From the NCBI GenBank assembly GCA_964625145.1, contig CAZVAQ010000180.1, positions 1-6,448 of the forward strand: DNA of 6,448 bases, in the 5' to 3' direction. This document shows positions 6,146-6,448 of this stretch, in pieces. The notes under the pieces were generated by a model. That model saw only the letters and a program-made list of their open reading frames with translations. It searched no databases and was not told the DNA's origin. Each line of letters starts with the position of its first letter. The stretch's first letter is position 1. This DNA is from CAYTRP01 sp964625145 (GTDB lineage Bacteria; Sumerlaeota; Sumerlaeia; SLMS01; JAHLLQ01). Made by a program: the position numbers and the translations under genes.

Positions 6146-6448
6146 ATGACCCGGGTTTTCACCTCGAAAGTGGATCGCTGGATCGTCGTCCTGCTGGTGA
6201 TTGCCATCGTCCTCAGTATGGGAGCATTTGTCTTCATGGCCCTGATGGCCGATCCGCTCTCGATCCTGTTCACCGGCGGTTTGGTGGCCGTGGGTGCGGG
6301 ACTGCCGCTGTGGATCATGGCGACGACGCGGTACACGCTCGATGGCGAGACACTCCGGATCAACTCCGGCCCGTTTGGCTGGCGCGTCCCGGTAAAGGAG
6401 ATTACCTCGGTCACCCCGACCCACAACCCCCTCTCCAGCCCCGCGTTG
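6146..6448 (+). CDS. Bacterial PH-domain (YyaB-like) membrane protein, partial, first 101 aa
   Basis: The reading frame is open to the end of the window, so the C-terminus is missing. Two hydrophobic helices (about residues 12-34 and 38-59) form a hairpin at the N-terminus. They lead into the start of a bacterial PH-like domain (DUF1200/bPH_4 type): R-Y-T-L-D-G-E-T-L-R-I (62-72), then S-G-P-F-G-W-R-V-P (74-82), I-T-S-V-T-P-T (86-92) and N-P-L-S-S-P-A-L (94-101). The last block is characteristic of the family and is normally followed by a conserved continuation after the second Ser-Pro-Ala. The role of this family is not established; the domain is expected to face the cytoplasm. The start is firm (AAGGAGG, 6-nt spacer). 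It follows the kinase gene by 81 bp on the same strand and may have its own promoter or be a distal operon member. Confidence 0.85.
   Translation, partial: MTRVFTSKVDRWIVVLLVIAIVLSMGAFVFMALMADPLSILFTGGLVAVGAGLPLWIMATTRYTLDGETLRINSGPFGWRVPVKEITSVTPTHNPLSSPAL

Overview
This is a GC-rich bacterial window of about 6.4 kb. It carries six complete genes and one gene cut off by the right edge. No RNA genes, CRISPR arrays, insertion sequences or long repeats were seen. Codon use looks similar from gene to gene, and almost every coding region has long shadow ORFs on the opposite strand, as expected at high GC. The gene types present (a long PfkB-type sugar kinase, a CPXCG zinc ribbon, a YyaB-type PH protein, a lipoprotein alpha/beta hydrolase) would fit a Planctomycetes/Verrucomicrobia-type or similar environmental Gram-negative. 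That placement is a weak inference; there is no marker gene.

Layout. At 21-482 (+) lies a small cytosolic protein of unknown function. A convergent junction (483-580) separates it from a two-gene minus-strand operon. The first gene of that operon (3624-1639) encodes a polytopic membrane protein resembling sodium:solute symporters, with a hotdog-fold thioesterase domain fused to its C-terminus. Fourteen bases later comes a predicted lipoprotein alpha/beta hydrolase (1624-581). A 189-bp divergent intergenic region (3625-3813) then separates this operon from a plus-strand cluster. The cluster holds a single-pass membrane protein with a charged coiled-coil N-terminus (3814-4698), a 64-residue CPXCG zinc-ribbon protein (4707-4901) and a PfkB-family carbohydrate/nucleoside kinase (4910-6064). 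Both gaps in it are 8 bp. After 81 bp, a bacterial PH-domain membrane protein starts behind a very strong ribosome binding site and runs off the window at 6448.

How the genes may work together. The minus operon pairs a surface or periplasmic ester hydrolase with a transporter-thioesterase fusion. A simple reading is extracellular ester cleavage, uptake of a product, and acyl-thioester handling at the inner face of the membrane. This is inference from domain content and operon structure only. The plus cluster joins proteins with no obvious common pathway, and its tight spacing suggests co-transcription rather than a defined biochemical unit. The most unusual item is the transporter-hotdog fusion. 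It also carries a run of eight G residues just after its start codon, where a one-base change would switch translation to an alternative upstream start.
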